Below the pieces are notes generated by a model. The model was not told where the DNA came from. It did not search any database and worked only from the letters and a program-made list of their open reading frames with translations. Positions 51,978-63,047 of a stretch of 64,000 nucleotides of DNA are shown one piece after another; position 1 is the first letter of the stretch; each line of letters begins with the position of its first letter. Location: the NCBI RefSeq assembly GCF_001953175.1, contig NZ_CP018258.1, positions 1,950,210 through 2,014,209 on the forward strand, in the 5' to 3' direction. Position numbers and translations under genes: made by a program. The stretch comes from Dehalogenimonas formicexedens. GTDB taxonomy: Bacteria > Chloroflexota > Dehalococcoidia > Dehalococcoidales > Dehalococcoidaceae.

Positions 51978-53119
51978 TATATGTCCGGTTTGTCCTGATC
52001 GGGCTTGGGCTTAGCGCCAAATGCTTCCGCCATTTTAACACGGTCGATATAGCTCGGGTGGTCCTGTCCCAACCTTTCCAGGAAACTGGAAGGCCGCGAT
52101 TCGCCCAGGTTCTGGTCGGTCAATTTTGTCATCGCCGAGATGAATACATCGGACTCGCCGGTCAATCGCAGCGCAAAAGCATCGGCTCCGCCTTCGACTC
52201 TCCTGCTGAACCAGCTCTGCAAGCCAAGGCTCGGCGCCGCTGTAACGGTGAGGCAAAACAAGAACAGGGGGAGTGCCGCGGGATCGGATTGGTTGACATA
52301 ATCCGTTTGCTGTACCCAAAAAGCGTAGAGCGCCGACGCCAACCAAAAGACTCCAAGATAAATAACCGATTGAAAACCGAAGAGCCGCCAAACGTCACCG
52401 TTTCTTTGGTGTCCCAATTCATGCGCCATCACAACGTCAATTTCATCGGGCGTATAGGCGTTTATCAGGGTGTCTGAGATCACTATCCGCTTGGTCCGCC
52501 CAAGGCCCATCACCGCGGCGTTGGCCAGGGAGGTCTTTTGAGAGAATTCGATGATATAGATGCCTGATACTTTGACGCCGGCTTTTGCGGCCAGGGCGTT
52601 CAAACGGTCTTTGAGTTCGCCTTCGTCAATGGGACGCATCTTATAGAACAAAGGAATAAAAATGATTGGAGCCAGCACCGTCATCACCAGAGTGATCGCT
52701 AGAAGCAGCCCCCAGGCAACCAGCCACCACCAGCCGGGCATATGTTCTAGAAGCAAGAACATCACCGCCACCGCTACGGCGCCGAAACCAATGCCCATGG
52801 CCAGCGACTTAAAATGATCTGATACCCACCCGGACGCGGTCTGGTGCAGTAAACCGTACTCTTTTGGCAGCCGGTATCCGGTGGTATATGAAATGGGAAG
52901 GGTCAGGACGTCATAAGCCACCATCAAAATGATCAGATAAAGTGCTGCCGCCACCGGTATCGCTCCGGAAATCCCTCGGGCAATTGTTTCCGAAAGAGGG
53001 GTTAGAATTAATGCCAAAATCAGCAGGGTCGACAAAACAAAATTGATAAAACCCAGGCGCCGCCGTTTCCTGGCGTACTCTTTGGCTTGCCTCTGTCGCC
53101 CGGCGTTCAATTCAGCCAT
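51977..53119 (-). CDS. M48-family membrane zinc peptidase
   Basis: About 380 residues from ATG 53119 (MAELNAGRQRQAKEYARKRR); the earlier open frame overlaps the upstream gene. The protein has several membrane helices (about 24-44, 55-75, 100-160) and the M48 active site VVMAHELGHQRNGD with the third ligand in EGGADAFAL. It belongs to the CAAX-prenyl-protease/HtpX-like group, probably involved in membrane protein quality control or processing. Confidence 0.88.
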   Translation of the reverse strand: MAELNAGRQRQAKEYARKRRRLGFINFVLSTLLILALILTPLSETIARGISGAIPVAAALYLIILMVAYDVLTLPISYTTGYRLPKEYGLLHQTASGWVSDHFKSLAMGIGFGAVAVAVMFLLLEHMPGWWWLVAWGLLLAITLVMTVLAPIIFIPLFYKMRPIDEGELKDRLNALAAKAGVKVSGIYIIEFSQKTSLANAAVMGLGRTKRIVISDTLINAYTPDEIDVVMAHELGHQRNGDVWRLFGFQSVIYLGVFWLASALYAFWVQQTDYVNQSDPAALPLFLFCLTVTAAPSLGLQSWFSRRVEGGADAFALRLTGESDVFISAMTKLTDQNLGESRPSSFLERLGQDHPSYIDRVKMAEAFGAKPKPDQDKPDI

Positions 53120-53127
53120 AGAGTCGC

Positions 53128-53793
53128 CTAAGCCAACACCAACCGGGTGCGGTGGATTTTTAGCGGGTGGCCTCGGAATCCCAGCGCAAGACAAACCTGC
53201 TCCGGACGTCCGGAGCCCGAGGGGTCGTTTTTCAAGCGCATCAGCAGGGAAACATTATCACCGTCGACATTTTCAACGCTGATAGTTTCTATCTGGGCGC
53301 GAAGATCATAGCGCTTGGTTTCTTCATCCCTTTGGTAGCTCCAGTCCAGGGTAGACAAGCCAAGCAGGCAGTCAACGGCTTGTCCTACTTCCCCGGCTGA
53401 CCTGTCTATGACTGACAGGATGCGATATTCTGCGAAGCGTATCTGTGACTGAAGCGAGGGCGCCTCTTCAGGTACGAACATCCCCTGTCCAATGGACAGG
53501 TCTTCCGGTAATTTCCTGGAGATGCAGGTCAAAATCGATTCCGCCGGCAACGATGTATCCAACCAGACATCCATGAGTTCGGCTTCCCCGGTCCAGCCAA
53601 CGGCTAACGGGGCAGCGACAGCCAGGCGGGGATGACCGTTGAAACCCTCCGAATAGGCGAGGTCTATTCCAGCCCGCCGAAATATCCGTGGCCACAGGCG
53701 CATCATATCCAGGTGGGATAGAAACTTGAGGCCGTCGCCGCGGCCAAACTGAAAACGCAGGCGTTTCATCATTCGAATAACCTGATAGGGCAT
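53128..53793 (-). CDS. DUF2344 (TIGR03936 family) radical-SAM-associated protein
   Basis: About 221 residues from ATG 53793, which overlaps the stop of the preceding gene (TGATG); TTG 53796 and ATG 53769 are alternatives. The family begins with LRFQFGRGDGLKFLSHLDMMRLWPRIFRRA and GFNGHPRLAVAAPLAVG. In many genomes it is fused to or adjacent to a TIGR03960 radical SAM protein; that partner is not here. Function is not established; the family lies close to the tRNA or ribosome modification genes in many bacteria. Confidence 0.85.
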   Translation of the reverse strand: MPYQVIRMMKRLRFQFGRGDGLKFLSHLDMMRLWPRIFRRAGIDLAYSEGFNGHPRLAVAAPLAVGWTGEAELMDVWLDTSLPAESILTCISRKLPEDLSIGQGMFVPEEAPSLQSQIRFAEYRILSVIDRSAGEVGQAVDCLLGLSTLDWSYQRDEETKRYDLRAQIETISVENVDGDNVSLLMRLKNDPSGSGRPEQVCLALGFRGHPLKIHRTRLVLA

Positions 53794-55115
53794 CAACCGA
53801 GCTGTTTGCCGGCGGTAGAATCGACCCCGGGCGCCCCTGGGCTGGGTTCCGGGGGTTTTTCTTTAGTGATGAGGACTTCTTCGATCTTCCGGCCTCGCAT
53901 CCCACTTACTACCAGTTTGAGATTTTGGAATTTAAGTACCTGGCCCTGGCGCGGGATTTGGCCAAGCCTTTTCATGATAAAGCCGGCGATTGTTTCATAA
54001 CCCGCACCCTCGGGCAGCCCCAGATCGAGTTCCTCATTGGCATCCTGGATGCGCATGCCCCCGTCCACCTGGTAGGTAGATTCGTTGATTGATTCGTAGT
54101 CTTTTTCGGCTTGCGAAAGTTCGTCCCCGACCGGTCCGACGATCTCCTCCATGAGACGGGACAAAGAGACGATACCCGCGGTGCCGCCGTGCTCGTCTAT
54201 CACGATGCACATCCGGTAATTTTTGTCTCGCATCTCATTGAAAAGGGTGCCGATGGGTTTGGATTCAGGGGCAAAATAAGCCGGGCGAACCAGGCTGTCG
54301 ATGGGTTCTCCGGTAGAAATTTCCCCTCTGGCCTGCGCCATGAGAACGTCTTTGATCGAAAGAATTCCAATGACATTGTCCATATTTTCTTCAAAAACGG
54401 GAAAACGGGACATTGGGGATTTCTGGTAGATCTCGAAAAAGTTCTGGAGCGCCGTCCCTTTTTCCACGGCGACGACTTCAGGTCTCGGCACCAGGACTTC
54501 GGAAACCGGGCGGTCGCGAAAATCGAATACGGCCTGGAGCATCTCGGCTTGAACCGGTCCTACGGCTCCTTCTTTGTGCCCGACGTCGATCATGGTGCGA
54601 ATTTCGTCTTCATTAAACAAAGAGCGGTGATAGGTCACGCCTCCGCCGAAAACTTTCATAAATCCTGAGGCGATCCACGAAAGAACGGTGACCAGCGGGG
54701 TGAACAACCAGGCCAAAAAGCCGATCGGCCCGGCAAAAGTAAGCGCGATGCGATCCGGATGCCGTGTTGCCGCGGTCTTAGGAGTCACTTCACTAAAAAT
54801 CAGAATGATCGCGGTCGAACCGACAGTGGCTATAATGACGCCGTATTGCTCACCGAAAGCTGAAATCGCCAGGACGGTCGCGAGAGCTGAGGCCGCGATG
54901 TTAACGAAATTGTTGCCCAACAGCACGGTCGACAACAGTCTCTCAGGTTTCTCAACCAGTTTGGCTACGCGGTCGGCGCCTTTTACATTTTCATCGAGCA
55001 TATTTTGAAGACGGTATTTTGATAATGAGATAAAGGCCGTCTCCGAACTTGAGAAAAAAGCCGACAGAAAAAGGCAGGCAATAAGAAGTATCAGATAAAT
55101 GGACTCAGTTGACAT
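53793..55115 (-). CDS. CNNM/CorC-family membrane transporter (hemolysin-like)
   Basis: 440 residues. The DUF21 membrane domain has an FFSSSETAFISLSKYRL signature and about four helices (5-25, 58-82, 92-112, 125-145). A CBS pair follows (about 200-320, VLVPRPEVVAVEKG, IGILSIKDVLMAQARGE, RMCIVIDEHGGTAGIVSLSRLMEEIVG) and then the CorC/HlyC domain at about 340-420. Members transport or regulate Mg2+ or Co2+. The tail (about 425-440) is disordered and Pro-rich. It heads the cluster with the DUF2344, M48 and phosphatase genes. Confidence 0.9.
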   Translation of the reverse strand: MSTESIYLILLIACLFLSAFFSSSETAFISLSKYRLQNMLDENVKGADRVAKLVEKPERLLSTVLLGNNFVNIAASALATVLAISAFGEQYGVIIATVGSTAIILIFSEVTPKTAATRHPDRIALTFAGPIGFLAWLFTPLVTVLSWIASGFMKVFGGGVTYHRSLFNEDEIRTMIDVGHKEGAVGPVQAEMLQAVFDFRDRPVSEVLVPRPEVVAVEKGTALQNFFEIYQKSPMSRFPVFEENMDNVIGILSIKDVLMAQARGEISTGEPIDSLVRPAYFAPESKPIGTLFNEMRDKNYRMCIVIDEHGGTAGIVSLSRLMEEIVGPVGDELSQAEKDYESINESTYQVDGGMRIQDANEELDLGLPEGAGYETIAGFIMKRLGQIPRQGQVLKFQNLKLVVSGMRGRKIEEVLITKEKPPEPSPGAPGVDSTAGKQLG

Positions 55116-55227
55116 GGTTGTACTTGAGGAGAGTCTTCGGATTCATCGTAACCTGATGATAACACAGTCCGGGAGGGGTTGCACTACCTTTAACATGTCC
55201 AGGCCGATTGGCCAAGCATGTCAGGGG

Positions 55228-56241
55228 CTAGCAGATGCGCGGTAAAAGCTCACCTGAAAGCATATCCACGATGCGCCTGGCTCCGAGGGCAGTCCTTAAC
55301 ACGACGCGGTTTTTGTGTTCGGCTGTAATTTCTCCGATCACCGCGGCATCAATCCCGTACCGGTGATTTCTCAAGGCTGCCAGTACCTTATCAGCGTCCT
55401 CACGAGCTACAATAGCTATCATTTTGCCCTCGTTAGCGACATAAAGCGGGTCGAATCCAAGGAGTTCGCAGGCGCTCCGGACGGCATCCTTCACCGGAAC
55501 TTTCGATTCTTCAATTTCGATGCCCACGCCTGACTGAGCGGCTATTTCGTTCAAAGTGCTGGCAAGGCCGCCGCGGGTGGGGTCGCGAAGGACGTGAATG
55601 TTGCTTGAAACCTTCATCATTTCGGCGACAAGGCCGTTCAGAGGAGCGCAATCGCTCTCGACCGGCACGCTGAAGGTGAATCCCTCGCGCTGCGCCATGA
55701 TGGCCATGCCGTGATCTCCGATGCTGCCGCTTAACATAACTATATCGCCCGGTTTGGCGTTGACTCCTGAGATGTTTACTCCCCTCGGTACGACGCCAAT
55801 TCCCGCGGTGTTGATAAACAGTTTGTCGGCTTTTCCCCGGTTAACCACCTTGGTATCTCCGGTGACAATGCAAACACCAGCCTCCTCGGCGGTTGCCTTG
55901 ATGCTTTGGACAACCCTGGACAGATCCTCGAAAGGCAAACCTTCTTCGATGATCATTGCCAGACTCAGATATTTTGGAGTGGCGCCGGAGGTGGAGAGAT
56001 CGTTTACCGTGCCGCAGACCGCCAGCTTGCCGATGTTGCCCCCGGGGAAAAAAATGGGGCTGACCACATAGCTATCGGTAGTAAAAGCCAGGCGGCCATC
56101 GCCGGCGTCAAGGCAGGCAGAGTCGTCCATGCGGCAAAGAGCCTCATTAGCCAGTTCGCCGACAAACATATTGCGCACCAGTTCCTGGCTCAGTTTGCCA
56201 CCGGAACCGTGAGCAAGGAGTACCTGTTTGGATTTTTCCAA
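55228..56241 (-). CDS. hypE: Hydrogenase maturation protein HypE
   Basis: 337 residues from TTG 56241, which follows GGGAGG by 5 nt and gives the usual N-terminus (LEKSKQVLLAHGSGGKLSQEL); the frame is open upstream but that overlaps hypD. HypE dehydrates the thiocarboxamide on its own C-terminal Cys to a cyanide donor. The ATP-dependent fold (GDHGMAIMAQREGF, DPTRGGLASTLNEIA, SGDIVMLSGS-type motifs) and the terminal PRIC with the acceptor Cys are all present. Last gene of hypABFCDE. Confidence 0.97.
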   Translation of the reverse strand: MEKSKQVLLAHGSGGKLSQELVRNMFVGELANEALCRMDDSACLDAGDGRLAFTTDSYVVSPIFFPGGNIGKLAVCGTVNDLSTSGATPKYLSLAMIIEEGLPFEDLSRVVQSIKATAEEAGVCIVTGDTKVVNRGKADKLFINTAGIGVVPRGVNISGVNAKPGDIVMLSGSIGDHGMAIMAQREGFTFSVPVESDCAPLNGLVAEMMKVSSNIHVLRDPTRGGLASTLNEIAAQSGVGIEIEESKVPVKDAVRSACELLGFDPLYVANEGKMIAIVAREDADKVLAALRNHRYGIDAAVIGEITAEHKNRVVLRTALGARRIVDMLSGELLPRIC

Positions 56242-56266
56242 ATATGCCTCCCGAAGTCTTGCCCTG

Positions 56267-57358
56267 TTAAATCGCCTCTGCGAAGTGGTAATAGGCCGCG
56301 CACGAGCCTTCGCTTGAAACCATGCAAGGACCAACCGGATTTTCCGGCGTGCACACTTTGCGGAAGAGCTTACACTCTTCGGGCGTTTTCACAGCACGGA
56401 TTACTTCGCCGCAAAGGCAGCCTGCCGGTTCCCGCGGCGGTTTATCGAGTTTTATGTCGAATTCTTTCTCTGCATCATGGGCGGCGAATTCCGGTCTGAT
56501 GACCAACCCGCTCGCGGGAATCACCCCGACGCCCCGCCAATTGGCCGCGGCTGGTTCGAAAACCCGGTCGAGCATCGACAGGGCGACCCTGTTGCCCTCG
56601 CCCTTTACGACACGGCTGTAGGCAGTTTCCACTTTAGGGTTTCCGTTTTCGATCTGATCGACGATAAGGTCCACGCAGTACAGGATGTCCAGGGGCTCGA
56701 ATCCGGATACGGCACAGGCAATGCCGTAACGCTCCGGAATAAATTTCCATGCGTCGGCGCCGATAATGGCGGATACGTGGCCGGGCGCGATGATCCCCTG
56801 GATTTTGATCTCACCGGCGTCCAGCAGCACCTTGGTTACCGGAGGGGTGACCTTGTGGAGGGATAATACAAAGAAATTATCCAATTTCTCAGCGTGGGCC
56901 TGCAGGATAGCCGCGGCGACAGTCGGAGCCGTGGTCTCGAAACCGATGCCGACAAACACGACTTTTTTATTTGGATTTTTCCGGGCGATGTCCAGGGCGT
57001 CAAGGGTTGAATATACCGTGCGGATATCGGCGCCGGAGGCGCGAGCCCGATCCAGGCTGCCGTAACTCGCCGGAACCTTGATCAGGTCGCCAAAAGTGGT
57101 AATGACAACTCCGGGAATGGCTGCCAGAGCCATCACTTTGTCCAGGTCGGCGGTCGAGGTGACGCAAACCGGACAACCAGGCCCGGAGAGTAGTTTCAGG
57201 TGCTTCGGTAGAAGTTCTCGCAGCCCGTAGCGGAAAATGGCCACGGTATGGCCGCCGCAGAACTCCATGATATTAGCCGGTTTAGTGGATTTCCGGCGGA
57301 TATCCTGTAGCAATTTTTGAGCCAGGGCTGAATCTCGGAATTCCGTGGAGAATTTCAT
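56267..57358 (-). CDS. hypD: Hydrogenase maturation protein HypD
   Basis: 363 residues. HypD carries a [4Fe-4S] cluster and, with HypC, holds the Fe(CN)2CO precursor. Conserved pieces are EFCGGHTVAIFRYG, LLSGPGCPVCVTS, VFVGIGFETTAPT, and the C-terminal Cys set CLCGEVIRAVKTPEECKLF...CTPENPVGPCMVSSEG. ATG overlaps the hypC stop in ATGA, and hypE follows after 25 bp. Confidence 0.97.
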   Translation of the reverse strand: MKFSTEFRDSALAQKLLQDIRRKSTKPANIMEFCGGHTVAIFRYGLRELLPKHLKLLSGPGCPVCVTSTADLDKVMALAAIPGVVITTFGDLIKVPASYGSLDRARASGADIRTVYSTLDALDIARKNPNKKVVFVGIGFETTAPTVAAAILQAHAEKLDNFFVLSLHKVTPPVTKVLLDAGEIKIQGIIAPGHVSAIIGADAWKFIPERYGIACAVSGFEPLDILYCVDLIVDQIENGNPKVETAYSRVVKGEGNRVALSMLDRVFEPAAANWRGVGVIPASGLVIRPEFAAHDAEKEFDIKLDKPPREPAGCLCGEVIRAVKTPEECKLFRKVCTPENPVGPCMVSSEGSCAAYYHFAEAI

Positions 57359-57582
57359 GGCGTCTCCGGGATCATTTCCATTTCTTTGAAAAGCTTCAAT
57401 GTCTCAAGCGCCTCGTGCTCGTCGAGCACCTGGATGGCAAAGCCGGTATGAAGAAGGACGTAGTCGCCGATCTTGGCGTCGGGCACCATCACCAGACTGG
57501 CGCGGACAGTCGTCCCGGCCATGTCGACTTCCGCGATGGTATCATCGATCTTAACAATTTTCGCCGGAACCGCAAGACACAT
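57355..57582 (-). CDS. hypC: Hydrogenase maturation chaperone HypC
   Basis: 75 residues from ATG 57582. This start is required because the second residue must be the functional Cys (MCLAVPAKIV), freed after Met removal; the GTG immediately before it would bury that Cys. GGAGG stands 8 nt upstream. HypC shuttles the iron complex between HypD and the large hydrogenase subunit precursor. Later signatures: GDYVLLHTGFAIQVLDEHEA. Confidence 0.96.
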   Translation of the reverse strand: MCLAVPAKIVKIDDTIAEVDMAGTTVRASLVMVPDAKIGDYVLLHTGFAIQVLDEHEALETLKLFKEMEMIPETP

Positions 57583-57596
57583 CACAAACCTCCGTT

Positions 57597-57640
57597 TTGA
57601 ATTTCCAAAATACTAGATACAAAATTCAAACAAACTCGCC
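57597..57640. repeat. Short AT-rich repeat between hypF and hypC
   Basis: TTGAATTTCCAAAATACTAG and ACAAAATTCAAAC words resemble the AT-rich dispersed repeats near 17.7, 33.8 and 36-37 kb. No gene. Confidence 0.35.
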
Positions 57641-59941
57641 CTATTTTACCAGCGTGGCCGCGGCTACCGCGACCTGTCCCAGGGAGATGCCGCCGTCGTT
57701 GGTCGGAACCTCCGAATTAGAATAGACTTTGAACCCTTCAGCGGAAAGCCGGGCAATCGCCCCTCTTAACAATCTCCGGTTCATGAAGCACCCGCCGGAT
57801 AAGGCAACAGAATTCAGTCCTGTTTCATCCCTTATTATGTCACACGTCTTCAGTATTATGTCTATTAGAGCGTTATGGAACCTGGCGGCAATCTCGGCAA
57901 CAGGCACGCCGGTATCGAGATCCGCGACCAATTTTTCAAACATCCGGCGCAGACGAACGGCTTTACGTTCGCCAACCACTTCGATGTCGAAGGGATAACT
58001 GGACCCGGTTTCAACGCCCTCCGCGGCCATCTCGAGTTCAACGGCGGCCTGGGCTTCATATCGAATCTCCCGGCACACGCCGAGAATTGCCGAGACGGCA
58101 TCGAAGAGACGGCCGGCGCTTGAGGTTTCAGGAGAATTCAGCCCCCGATCCACCAGTTGTTTGATAAGTCCGAACTCCGACCCCTCGACATCCCTTAGAC
58201 AGCGGGCGGCCATTGTCAACCCTTCGTTACCAAAAAGCCGGTACAGGTACCCAATGGCGATCCGGTACGGCTTTTTAATGGCCGATTCTCCACCCGCCAG
58301 CGGCAGGTACTCAAGCTGCGCGGCGCGCTCGAAATCCAAGTTGTCAGCAATAAGGAACTCGCCGCCCCAGATCTTGCCGTCCACCCCGTAACCGGTGCCA
58401 TCGAAAGCGACGCCGATGACTTTTTCCTTAACGCCATTTTCAGCGAGACACGACGCAATATGGGCATGGTGGTGCTGAACTTTAACCAGGGGGACGCCAG
58501 AGCGGGCGGCCTCAGCCTCGGCCCATTTGGTCGCGAAATACTCCGGGTGCATGTCACAGGCCATAACCTGCGGCTGGATGCGGAACATCTTTTTGTAGAG
58601 ATCGAGCGTGTTCTCGAAATGCTCGAAAGTCTCCTCGTTTTCCATGTCGCCGATGTGCTGCGACACGAAGGCGTTGTCGTCCCGGGTGAGGCAAAAGATA
58701 TTTTTTTCCTGTGCCCCAACCCCAAGGATTTGCGGAACCGAATGAGTTAGACGGACCGGGTAAGGCGCGAAGCCGCGGGCTCGCCGCAGCATCCGCCGTG
58801 ATCCGGCTTCGAACATGGTGACGCTGTCGTCATAACGGGAAAAGATCTCGCGGTTATGCAGGACAAAATAGTCGGCGATCGTCCCCAGCCGAGACAATGC
58901 TTCCTTGTTGCCCCGCGCGATGGGTTCCTCGGACAGGTTGCCTGAGGTCATCACCAGCGGCCGGTTCACTTCAGCCATCAGCAGGTGGTGGAGCGGGGTA
59001 TAGGGCAGCATCACGCCCAGGTACTTCAAACCCGGCGCCACTGACGGCGCGATATCGGTGCAGCTGTTTATCTTGAGCAACACGATAGGAACCGCGGGCG
59101 AATTTAAAAGACCTTGTTCGTCGGTAGACGCCGCACAACGGCTTTCGACCTCAGCCATGTTTTCAACCATCACCGCAAACGGCTTGGCCGGTCGGTGTTT
59201 TCTTCGTCTCAACTCATCTACGGCCAGTTGATTGGTCGCGTCGCAGGCGAGTAAAAACCCGCCCAGGCCGCGTATGGCGACTATTTTGCCCTCTTTGAGG
59301 AACTCGCCAATATCGGCAATGATATCCTGACTTTCAAGCTGCCTTCCCGCCGAATCGACCAGCCGGAGCTGCGGGCCGCAGACAGGGCAGGCATTGGGTT
59401 GCGCGTGAAAGCGGCGGTCCAGGGGATTTTCGTACTCCAGGCCGCATTCGGGACACATGGGGAATACTTTCATGGTGGTCAGAGGCCGGTCATAGGGGAT
59501 GTCTTCGATGATGGTAAACCGGGGCCCGCAGTTGGTGCAGTTGGTGAACGGGTATCTGAACCGCCGGTTGGTAGGGTCGAATATTTCGCTGCGGCATTCG
59601 GGGCAGGTCGCCAGGTCGGGGGATATCATCTGGTATTTACCGGCTTCCGCCAGGCTCTCCCTGATCTCAAAGCCGGTGTATCCGCGGGGCTCAAGCCTTG
59701 TTGACATAACGCTGGTGATATGGGATTGAGGCGGCGCCTTGGGCTCGAGGTCGCCCACAAAAGCAGTTATGTTCTTTGGCGGGCCTTCAACTTCAATCCG
59801 CACCTCGCCCGAGGTGTTGGTCACCCAGCCGGCCAAACCGTTGGAGTGCGCAAGCTGATAGACAAAGGGCCTGAAGCCCACCCCCTGAACAACCCCCTTG
59901 ACAGATATTGCCAGGCGTTCTACGGTCAAATCCTCGGCCAC
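57641..59941 (-). CDS. hypF: Carbamoyltransferase HypF
   Basis: 766 residues. Order: acylphosphatase domain (SVKGVVQGVGFRPFVYQLA), two zinc-finger-like Cys pairs (CPECRSEIFDP, CTNCGPRF, CPECGLEYENP, CPVCGPQL), a YrdC-like domain (AIRGLGGFLLACDATN, RRRKHRPAKPFAVM) and a Kae1-like carbamoyl-transfer domain (VKVQHHHAHIASCLAENG, GVAFDGTGYGVDGKIWGGEF, ALSGGCFMNRRL). HypF uses carbamoyl phosphate to load a carbamoyl group on HypE. The hyp genes are on one strand with overlaps or short gaps. Confidence 0.97.
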   Translation of the reverse strand: MAEDLTVERLAISVKGVVQGVGFRPFVYQLAHSNGLAGWVTNTSGEVRIEVEGPPKNITAFVGDLEPKAPPQSHITSVMSTRLEPRGYTGFEIRESLAEAGKYQMISPDLATCPECRSEIFDPTNRRFRYPFTNCTNCGPRFTIIEDIPYDRPLTTMKVFPMCPECGLEYENPLDRRFHAQPNACPVCGPQLRLVDSAGRQLESQDIIADIGEFLKEGKIVAIRGLGGFLLACDATNQLAVDELRRRKHRPAKPFAVMVENMAEVESRCAASTDEQGLLNSPAVPIVLLKINSCTDIAPSVAPGLKYLGVMLPYTPLHHLLMAEVNRPLVMTSGNLSEEPIARGNKEALSRLGTIADYFVLHNREIFSRYDDSVTMFEAGSRRMLRRARGFAPYPVRLTHSVPQILGVGAQEKNIFCLTRDDNAFVSQHIGDMENEETFEHFENTLDLYKKMFRIQPQVMACDMHPEYFATKWAEAEAARSGVPLVKVQHHHAHIASCLAENGVKEKVIGVAFDGTGYGVDGKIWGGEFLIADNLDFERAAQLEYLPLAGGESAIKKPYRIAIGYLYRLFGNEGLTMAARCLRDVEGSEFGLIKQLVDRGLNSPETSSAGRLFDAVSAILGVCREIRYEAQAAVELEMAAEGVETGSSYPFDIEVVGERKAVRLRRMFEKLVADLDTGVPVAEIAARFHNALIDIILKTCDIIRDETGLNSVALSGGCFMNRRLLRGAIARLSAEGFKVYSNSEVPTNDGGISLGQVAVAAATLVK

Positions 59942-59949
59942 GGCTTAAA

Positions 59950-60597
59950 TTACCGCCTCAACAGCGATTTCAAGAAGTCTGTCCAGTCGTTGAAACCCTC
60001 CCCGGTTCGAGCGGATAGGGGAAACACTTTGATTCCCGGCTTAAGACCCTCTACAGCCCGGGAAAATTTGCCCAGATCGAAATCGAAATAGGGCATAATG
60101 TCTATTTTGGTGATGACGACCACATCCGCCGAGGCGAACATGCCGGGATATTTAAACGGCTTGTCGTCGCCTTCCGGCACCGACAGCAGAACCACTCTGA
60201 GGTGTTCCCCCAGCTTAAACTCAGAAGGGCAAACCAGGTTGCCGACATTCTCTATGAAAAGAACGTCGATATCATCCAGCGGCAGGTTATCGAGTCCGGC
60301 CGCCACCTGCCCGGCGTCGAGGTGACAGCCGCCGCCGGTATTGATCTGGACCACCGGGGCGCCTTTCTGAGCCACTTTTTCGGCATCGATCTGCGAGGCG
60401 ATGTCACCCTCGATGACGCCAACCCGTCCGTCCTCTCCGAGGCTGGCGATGGTAGCCAAAATAAATGTCGTCTTGCCGGCTCCGGGAGAAGCCATGATAT
60501 TGACCCCCAGGATGCCGTTGGCGTCAAGCCGAGCCCGGTTGACGTCAGCGTTCTGCGTATTGGCGGCCATTATGTCTTTAAGGACCTTTATCTGCAT
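59950..60597 (-). CDS. hypB: Hydrogenase nickel incorporation GTPase HypB
   Basis: 215 residues from ATG 60597 (MQIKVLKDIMAANTQ), which overlaps the end of hypA by 20 nt. The P-loop is MASPGAGKTTFI, and other G motifs are VIEGDIASQIDAEKV, GGGCHLDAGQV (nickel/zinc Cys-His), FIENVGNLVCPSEF and TKIDIMPYF. The His-rich or CxxCGC N-terminal nickel store found in some relatives is absent, so nickel probably comes through HypA. The GTPase drives nickel insertion into NiFe hydrogenase. Confidence 0.96.
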   Translation of the reverse strand: MQIKVLKDIMAANTQNADVNRARLDANGILGVNIMASPGAGKTTFILATIASLGEDGRVGVIEGDIASQIDAEKVAQKGAPVVQINTGGGCHLDAGQVAAGLDNLPLDDIDVLFIENVGNLVCPSEFKLGEHLRVVLLSVPEGDDKPFKYPGMFASADVVVITKIDIMPYFDFDLGKFSRAVEGLKPGIKVFPLSARTGEGFNDWTDFLKSLLRR

Positions 60598-60937
60598 CGT
60601 CCACCTCGATAGAATCGATATAGAATTCCTTACCCGCGGTGACTTCAGCCTGCCACTCGCCGCATTTGGGGCAAATCCACTCATCCGGGGCCGTCGCGAA
60701 CTCTTCACCGCACGCCCGGCATCTCATTTTAGCCGGAACGCGCTTGAAATTTAATGTCGCTCCCTCGGCGATAGTGCCCTTGGTCATAAAATCAAAATAA
60801 AACTGGATCGAATCATCAACCAAACCGGAAAGTTCACCGATAACCAGGTTGACACCGTTGACCTTTTTGGCCCCCGCCTGGGCAGCCTCTTTCAACACTA
60901 TGTCCAGGAGGCTCTGGGTTACCGCCATTTCATGCAT
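60578..60937 (-). CDS. hypA: Hydrogenase nickel chaperone HypA
   Basis: 119 residues. The N-terminal MHEMAVTQSLLDIV supplies the nickel ligand His2, and the zinc site is CRACGEEFATAPDEWICPKCG. It delivers nickel with HypB. First gene of the hypABFCDE run; it has its own promoter at 60973-61001. Confidence 0.96.
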   Translation of the reverse strand: MHEMAVTQSLLDIVLKEAAQAGAKKVNGVNLVIGELSGLVDDSIQFYFDFMTKGTIAEGATLNFKRVPAKMRCRACGEEFATAPDEWICPKCGEWQAEVTAGKEFYIDSIEVDDADKGP

Positions 60938-60972
60938 GAAATCGGAGTCCTAATACTAAAGTACAATATATT

Positions 60973-61001
60973 ATTATACCCGGCTTTCTACGATTGAGCA
61001 A
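60973..61001 (-). promoter_or_regulatory. Promoter of the hyp operon
   Basis: On the reverse strand TTGCTC (61001-60996), a 17-bp spacer and TATAAT (60978-60973). Transcription near 60966 would give a leader of about 30 nt. Confidence 0.75.
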
Positions 61002-61015
61002 TGCGGCAAACGTGC

Positions 61016-61052
61016 AAAAAGAAGAGAGCCGCCCTTTGAGGCGGCTCTCTTC
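61016..61052 (-). terminator. Rho-independent terminator of groES-groEL
   Basis: A perfect 13-bp stem (GAAGAGAGCCGCC paired with GGCGGCTCTCTTC) followed on the reverse strand by TTTTT. It lies 20 bp after the groEL stop and immediately before the hyp promoter. Confidence 0.93.
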
Positions 61053-61074
61053 CGAAAGGAGACTCGGTTTTGAA

Positions 61075-62706
<1,632 letters not shown>

Positions 62707-62716
62707 TCAGTTTTTC

Positions 62717-63010
62717 TTAATAGACTTTTTTGGCCAGGACCTGGTTCTCCGGCATGATGACCATATCGATACCTTCAACCTTGACCTCGGTGCCGCCGAA
62801 TTTAGGATAGATCACGAAATCGCCGACCTTGACGTCCATGACTTCGCGGGTGTTGTCTTTGCCTAACCGGCCGGGACCTACGGCGACGACTTCACCTTCC
62901 TGGGCTTTTTCCTGAGCGGTGTCCGGGATGACGATGCCGCTGCGCATCTCTTCCTTCTTACCGGGTTTCACCAGGATGAAGTTTTGCAGCGGTTGCACGT
63001 TGATTGCCAT
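62717..63010 (-). CDS. groES: Co-chaperonin GroES
   Basis: 97 residues from ATG 63010 (MAINVQPLQNFILVKPGKKEE), behind GGAGG; the frame is open 11 codons further. The mobile loop region (MRSGIVIPDTAQEKAQEG) and the GKDNTREVMDVKVGDFVIYPKFGGTEV core are normal. groES precedes groEL in the usual order with a gap of 31 bp. Confidence 0.97.
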   Translation of the reverse strand: MAINVQPLQNFILVKPGKKEEMRSGIVIPDTAQEKAQEGEVVAVGPGRLGKDNTREVMDVKVGDFVIYPKFGGTEVKVEGIDMVIMPENQVLAKKVY

Positions 63011-63047
63011 GAATACCTCCTTCTTGTTGTCTTTCTTCCTCATTATT